A DNA stretch of 64,000 nucleotides from Oceanimonas baumannii (GTDB lineage: Bacteria; Pseudomonadota; Gammaproteobacteria; Enterobacterales; Aeromonadaceae), in contig NZ_NQJF01000002.1 in the NCBI RefSeq assembly GCF_002245495.1, forward strand, positions 1 to 64,000, given 5' to 3'. Below the pieces are notes generated by a model. That model was not told the DNA's origin. It did not search any database and saw only the letters and a program-made list of their open reading frames with translations. Position numbers and translations under genes: made by a program. Of the stretch, positions 60,530-64,000 are shown in pieces. How positions within the stretch are numbered: position 1 is the first letter of the stretch; the number at the start of each line of letters is the position of its first letter.

Positions 60530-60547
60530 TGTCAGTTTTTATTTACA
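60530..60547 (-). promoter_or_regulatory. TyrR-like box upstream of phhA
   Basis: Minus strand TGTAAA-TAAAAA-CTGACA: a perfect left half and the same variant half-site (CTGACA/TGTCAG) as the NSS-transporter box. Overlaps the pncB stop codon. Confidence 0.6.
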
Positions 60548-61719
60548 ACTGGCGGCTGCACGCCAAATACCTGGGACAAATAGGTCAGGTAACCGTCATC
60601 CTCGCACATGGCTTTGCCCGGGCTGTCTGACAGCTTGGCGACCGCCTGGCCGTTGCAGCGGGTCATTTTAATCACCATGCTGAGCGGTGTGGTGTCAGTC
60701 ACATCGTTGGTGATATAGGTCCCTATGCCAAAGGCCGGCCGGCACTGACCGGAAAAGCGCTGGTAAAGCTCCAGTGCCTTAGTGACGGTGAGCGAGTCAC
60801 TGTAGACCAGCCGTTTGCCATTTGGGTCAACCTTGAGCTTGCGGTAATGGGCCAGGGCTTTTTCGGTCCAGACCACCGGGTCGCCGGAGTCGTGACGCAG
60901 GCCGTCGAACAACTTGGCGTAGTAGAGATCAAAATCTCGCAAAAAGGCATCCATGCCGACGACATCAGTAAGGGCAATGCCAAGCCGGCCGCGATATTCT
61001 CCTACCCAGGCATCCAGTGCGGCCTTCTGGCTGTCGATAAGGCGTGGGCCCAGAGCCTGAAACGCTTGCAGGAACTCATGCGCCATGGTGCCCATGGGCG
61101 GGCGGCCAATCAGGCGTGATAACGCCAGGTTGCTGGTGCCGGAAAACTGTTTGGGCAAGGCGCTGGCCAGAGTGTGCACCACTTCCTTTTGCCACTTTGC
61201 TGAAAAACGCCGGCGGGTGCCGAAGTCGGAAAAACGAAACCCTTCTTCCTGGGTGATCTGGGCGATTTTTTGCTGTGTTTTTTCGCGTGCTTGCTGCCAG
61301 TCCGGGCAGGGATAATGATGGCGGCAATACACTTCGCTGATGATGGCCAGCAGCGGCACCTCAAACAAAATAGTATGCAGCCAGGGGCCACGAATGCTGA
61401 GTTCCAGCCGGCCATCTATGCATTCCAGCTCTACAAAGCGACGGTCTAGCCGGAACAGGCGCAGAAAGTGAATGAAGTCGGGCTTGAGGTAATCGAGTTC
61501 GGCCAGGTAGTCGAGCTCGTCGTCGGTGAGCTGAAGGGTACAGAGATGGTCGATTTCCCTGCTGATGTCGTCGAAGCAAGCGGAGAAGTCCACATCCGGG
61601 GTCCGGCAGCGAAACCGGTATTCCACTTCGGCGGCCGGGTGCTGGTGCAGCACGGCTTGCATCATGGTGTATTTATACAGATCGGTATCGAGCAGAGTGG
61701 TGATCACGGGCTCAGTCAT
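60532..61719 (-). CDS. pncB: Nicotinate phosphoribosyltransferase (PncB)
   Basis: 395 residues from MTEPVITTLLDTDLYKYTM (ATG at 61719). DTDLYKYTMMQAV is the N-terminal family motif; DFGTRRRFS carries residues of the active site, and LIGRPPMGTMAHEFLQAF and RHDSGDPVVWTEKAL are strongly conserved, the last including the PRPP-binding region. Converts nicotinate to nicotinate mononucleotide in NAD salvage. Start overlaps the pncA end by 8 bp, so the two enzymes are coupled. Confidence 0.94.
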   Translation of the reverse strand: MTEPVITTLLDTDLYKYTMMQAVLHQHPAAEVEYRFRCRTPDVDFSACFDDISREIDHLCTLQLTDDELDYLAELDYLKPDFIHFLRLFRLDRRFVELECIDGRLELSIRGPWLHTILFEVPLLAIISEVYCRHHYPCPDWQQAREKTQQKIAQITQEEGFRFSDFGTRRRFSAKWQKEVVHTLASALPKQFSGTSNLALSRLIGRPPMGTMAHEFLQAFQALGPRLIDSQKAALDAWVGEYRGRLGIALTDVVGMDAFLRDFDLYYAKLFDGLRHDSGDPVVWTEKALAHYRKLKVDPNGKRLVYSDSLTVTKALELYQRFSGQCRPAFGIGTYITNDVTDTTPLSMVIKMTRCNGQAVAKLSDSPGKAMCEDDGYLTYLSQVFGVQPPVVNKN

Positions 61720-62359
61720 CGCTTTGCTCCAGATCGTTGCTGTCGTGCACAAAGTGCGCCCCCAGCTGGATCATGTCGGCAATAGCGTGCCGGCTGCTGT
61801 TGTCGGCCACGCCCCGGGTGGCAGCGCGGTTGACGATCACATTAAAGCCGGCGGCCAGAAGCTGTTTTACCGTATGAAACACGCAGTAGTCGGTAGCCAG
61901 GCCTCCCACCAGCACGGTGTCGATATGATGACAGCGCAAATATTCAATCAGGCCTGTGCTCTGGCGTTCGGCCAGATCGTGGTAGCAGGCTCCGTAAGGA
62001 TGCATATCGGGCTCGACACCTTTCCAGACAAAAAAGTCGTAGTCGGCGGGGTGGGGCAGTTCTTCCAGCAGTTCAAACCCTTTGGTGCCGGGTACTGCAT
62101 GCAGGGGCCAGCGGATATCAAGGTTATCGCCTTCTACCTTACTGAAAGCGGGTTTATCACTGCTGGCCACCCAGTGGGCTGCCGGTGAGTGTGCGTCCTT
62201 GGAGCCCAGGCGAAGGCCCGCAAAAGACGCCTGATGGTTCAGCTCGGCGGCAATGGTATCGCCGCCGGCGACCGGCAGCTCGTCGGGGCAAACGGGGGTA
62301 AAAGTATACTGGGCATCTACGTCCAGACTGGCTACCCTGTGTTTGGCGGGCAATTTCAT
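61712..62359 (-). CDS. pncA: Nicotinamidase (PncA)
   Basis: 215 residues from MKLPAKHRV (ATG 62359, AGGAGA site 9 bp ahead); the longer reading has no ribosome site. Catalytic triad visible as Asp15 (VDAQ), Lys in FFVWKGVEPD and Cys in GLATDYCVFHT. Hydrolyses nicotinamide to nicotinate, feeding the following pncB. Isochorismatase fold. Confidence 0.93.
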   Translation of the reverse strand: MKLPAKHRVASLDVDAQYTFTPVCPDELPVAGGDTIAAELNHQASFAGLRLGSKDAHSPAAHWVASSDKPAFSKVEGDNLDIRWPLHAVPGTKGFELLEELPHPADYDFFVWKGVEPDMHPYGACYHDLAERQSTGLIEYLRCHHIDTVLVGGLATDYCVFHTVKQLLAAGFNVIVNRAATRGVADNSSRHAIADMIQLGAHFVHDSNDLEQSDD

Positions 62360-62504
62360 GTGCCGTCTCCTGTTTGTCATGTGCGGCAAGAGCCACTGCA
62401 TAGCACGGTTTTTTAATATTGTTTTGATTGAGTCTAATGTTAATTTGGTTCAGTATCGCCCCCAATCGGGGTGTCTTCCCCTCATTAAGCCAAAGGTGAC
62501 CGTA

Positions 62505-62846
62505 ATGAGCCAGCTCCACCAGCCAGAATACCAGCGTTTTATCGATCAAGTGAAAGCCGACAACCTGATGTGGGGGCTTCGTTTCGGAGACGAATGGGTG
62601 GTGTGTGATTCCACCGAGTTTCAGGATACCGAAGTGATGCCGTTATGGTCTACCAAAGCAGAGGCCCAGAACCAGTGTGTGGACGAGTGGGCCCAGTATG
62701 AGCCCTTTGAAATCACCCTGGCCGAGTTTCTGGAAATCTGGGTGGAAGACCTGTCGGAAGACGGTGTGCGCATTGGTCCTAACTGGAACGAAGAGCTCGA
62801 CGGCATCGAGCTGGATGTACTGGAAATGGTGAAAGAATTCGCCTGA
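62505..62846 (+). CDS. DUF2750-domain protein
   Basis: 113 residues beginning MSQLHQPEYQRFIDQV (ATG 62505). Phrases GLRFGDEWVVCDSTEFQD, MPLWSTKAEAQNQCVDEW and FEITLAEFLEIWVEDLSEDG are typical of the small acidic DUF2750 family of unknown function. No signal or membrane segment; very acidic C-terminal half. Divergent from pncA. Confidence 0.88.
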   Translation: MSQLHQPEYQRFIDQVKADNLMWGLRFGDEWVVCDSTEFQDTEVMPLWSTKAEAQNQCVDEWAQYEPFEITLAEFLEIWVEDLSEDGVRIGPNWNEELDGIELDVLEMVKEFA

Positions 62847-62876
62847 TTTACTTTGGGTTGTAACTCCTGTTCTCTC

Positions 62877-62902
62877 GTCACACCCGCGAAGGCGGGAGTC
62901 CG
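62877..62902 (+). repeat. GCGAAGGC palindromic repeat, copy 3
   Basis: GTCACACCCGCGAAGGCGGG AGTCC; same family as 37439-37464. Confidence 0.7.
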
Positions 62903-63008
62903 GTGCCAACGGCCGGGAATCTTCAGAATGTGAAGGTGACAGGGTTAAACAGGCATGACGAAGAAAAATAATTGACGACCAGGGCAGGGGTGTCCTTGTT
63001 ATCAGGCT

Positions 63009-63037
63009 AACGGCACTTTAAACAAGTGCCGTTTTTT
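63009..63037 (+). terminator. Rho-independent terminator-like hairpin before wrbA remnant
   Basis: AACGGCACTT, loop TAAAC, AAGTGCCGTT and TTTT. It is placed directly before the wrbA fragment, as if the 5' part of wrbA had been replaced by the 3' end of another transcription unit. Confidence 0.7.
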
Positions 63038-63049
63038 GTGCCTTGTGGT

Positions 63050-63262
63050 TGGAACACCCTGGCTCACCACGGCATGATTATCGTGCCCATTGGCTATGCT
63101 GCTCCGGAAGTGGCCGATACCTCCAAAGTGGGCGGCGGCACTCTCTATGGCGCCAGCACCCTGGCCGGTAGTGATGGCTCGCGTCAGCCCGATGAACGGG
63201 AGCTGGCCATCGCCCACTACCAGGGTAAAATCGTGGCGCTTTCGAAGAAGCTGTTTGGATAA
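63050..63262 (+). pseudogene. wrbA: wrbA 3' remnant
   Basis: The frame encodes [20 protein letters not shown], then [20 protein letters not shown] and a final ALSKKLFG stop, which corresponds to the C-terminal third of the flavodoxin-like quinone oxidoreductase WrbA (full length about 198 residues; about 70 are left). The first two thirds, including the FMN-binding start, are missing and a terminator hairpin ends 13 bp before the homology begins. So this is a deletion remnant. Confidence 0.85.
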
Positions 63263-63270
63263 TCCCTTCG

Positions 63271-63303
63271 GGGAGCTGTAAGCCGTCAGCCTTAAGCTGT
63301 AAG
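63271..63303. repeat. AGCTGTAAGCCGTCAGC repeat
   Basis: Copy of the AGCTGTC/TTAAGC repeat family, next to another repeat copy at 63326-63351. Confidence 0.55.
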
Positions 63304-63325
63304 AGGCTGCTTCGGTATACCTTTT

Positions 63326-63351
63326 GTCACTCCGGCAAAGGCCGGAGTCCA
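63326..63351 (+). repeat. GTCACTCC-GGCAAAGGCC-GGAGTCC repeat, copy 4
   Basis: Variant of the GTCATTCC...GGGAATCC palindrome. Confidence 0.6.
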
Positions 63352-63414
63352 TTTGTCAGACGATGAAAATGTTGGCGTTCGTCGCACTTATCTTCAATCT
63401 GCGCAGCTGCGCGC

Positions 63415-64000
63415 TTACGGTTGCCTTTCCAACGTCCAGTTTAACTGCTGCCAGCCCCGTTCGGCCGCCAGCGCATTGAGGGTCTCGTCACCGTTGATCA
63501 CCGCGGCTTTATCTACGTATTCCAGCAGCGCCAGATCGTTGTGGGAGTCGCTGTAGCCGTAGCAGAAGCCGTGCTCAAGACCCTGCTCCTGCAGCCAGTG
63601 ACCCAGGCGCACGACCTTACCGTGCTGAAAGCTGAAAATACCGGTTGGGCGACCGCTGTAATGGCCGTTGACGATATCGGTTTGCACACCAATGGCATCC
63701 GCTACCCCCAGGTATTGAGCAATCGGCCTGACCAGGTGCTCGCCGGTGGCGGAAATGACCAGGCAGCGATGGCCCTGGGTGCGATGCCAGTCCAGACGTT
63801 CCCGAGCCTGCGGATAAACGATGGGGGCAATGTGCTGTCTGATAAACTCCGTTACCAGTGGGACCACCTCTTCGGGGCGCTGACCTTCCAGCGGTGCCAG
63901 GGTCAGCGCCATGTAGGCGTTCATGTCGAGGGTGCCGGCGTAATAGTCTTCCATTAGTCGCCGCTCTTCGGCCAGCAGGGCGTCGCTGACCAGGCCACGC
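63415..64000 (-). CDS. HAD-superfamily (subfamily IB) hydrolase, 5' end outside window
   Basis: The visible part includes the second and third HAD motifs: LVISATGEHLVRPIAQYLGV (Ser/Thr of motif II) and YGYSDSHNDLALLEYV (motif III DxxxD). The reading continues upstream of the ATG at 63954 to the window edge (LVSDALLAEERRLMEDYYAG), which also looks like HAD-IB sequence; motif I with the nucleophile Asp is therefore outside. SerB-like phosphatase of the TIGR01490 kind; substrate unknown. Confidence 0.85.
   Translation of the reverse strand, partial: RGLVSDALLAEERRLMEDYYAGTLDMNAYMALTLAPLEGQRPEEVVPLVTEFIRQHIAPIVYPQARERLDWHRTQGHRCLVISATGEHLVRPIAQYLGVADAIGVQTDIVNGHYSGRPTGIFSFQHGKVVRLGHWLQEQGLEHGFCYGYSDSHNDLALLEYVDKAAVINGDETLNALAAERGWQQLNWTLERQP

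Overview
This is a gammaproteobacterial chromosome segment. The closest fit I can argue is the Aeromonadaceae, in the Oceanisphaera/Oceanimonas/Aeromonas neighbourhood. The reasons are a dedicated type II secretion (T2SS) operon next to a cysteine-free, signal-peptide-bearing surface-layer candidate and an O-antigen ABC transporter (an arrangement reminiscent of Aeromonas A-layer loci), TyrR-box control of phenylalanine/tyrosine catabolism, a Puu putrescine pathway, and LoiP, HelD and YjeH homologues. The genus is an inference; no rRNA gene is present.

Left third (1-37,400) is one large cell-surface region. Minus strand: a group-2-type capsule export set, namely a small lipoprotein, KpsD-like outer-membrane exporter, KpsM and KpsT, behind a JUMPstart/ops element at about 4,240-4,278. 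A KpsS-like Kdo transferase lies upstream, followed by a tightly overlapping trio (alpha/beta-hydrolase-like membrane protein, cytochrome P450, small membrane protein). Plus strand: a second JUMPstart/ops at 9,117-9,154 precedes wzm, then eleven T2SS genes (gspE F G H I J K L M C D) and a sulfotransferase, almost all overlapping or within 25 bp, closed by a strong terminator at 20,690. Next is a strongly codon-biased 573-aa exported protein (21,163-22,884), the likely S-layer subunit and T2SS cargo, with its own promoter, structured leader and tandem terminators. Then comes a glycan operon: wzt, two sulfotransferase-containing proteins (one a 1,134-aa sulfotransferase/coiled-coil/double-glycosyltransferase fusion), wecB, two glycosyltransferases, a WbaP/WcaJ-type initiating transferase and an O-antigen ligase/polymerase. 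A ten-G tract sits in the probable wzt promoter, so this operon may be phase variable. A HlyD/ABC drug-type exporter (34,420-37,390) ends the block. Parts of 23.7-26.7 kb are visibly AT-richer than the rest (hand count: 25/60 G+C at 24,541-24,600 versus 32/60 at 40,261-40,320), which suggests transfer.

Middle (37,500-51,800): yjeH with a divergent Lrp-type regulator, helicase IV, a DUF559 nuclease-fold gene between two copies of a dispersed repeat, hppD plus an NSS-family transporter (both with TyrR-like boxes), the metalloprotease LoiP, and a two-component system whose response regulator is sigma-54-dependent. That system is divergent from a cioAB cyanide-insensitive oxidase operon which carries a good -24/-12 promoter and two tiny membrane-protein genes.

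Right (51,900-64,000): putrescine utilisation (puuA with an NhaC-family antiporter on one strand, puuD-puuR-puuC-puuB on the other), phenylalanine hydroxylase phhA/phhB with a TyrR-like box, NAD salvage pncA/pncB, a DUF2750 gene, a wrbA 3' remnant and a HAD phosphatase cut by the window edge. At least four families of dispersed intergenic repeats punctuate the window. I saw no tRNA, rRNA or CRISPR array.
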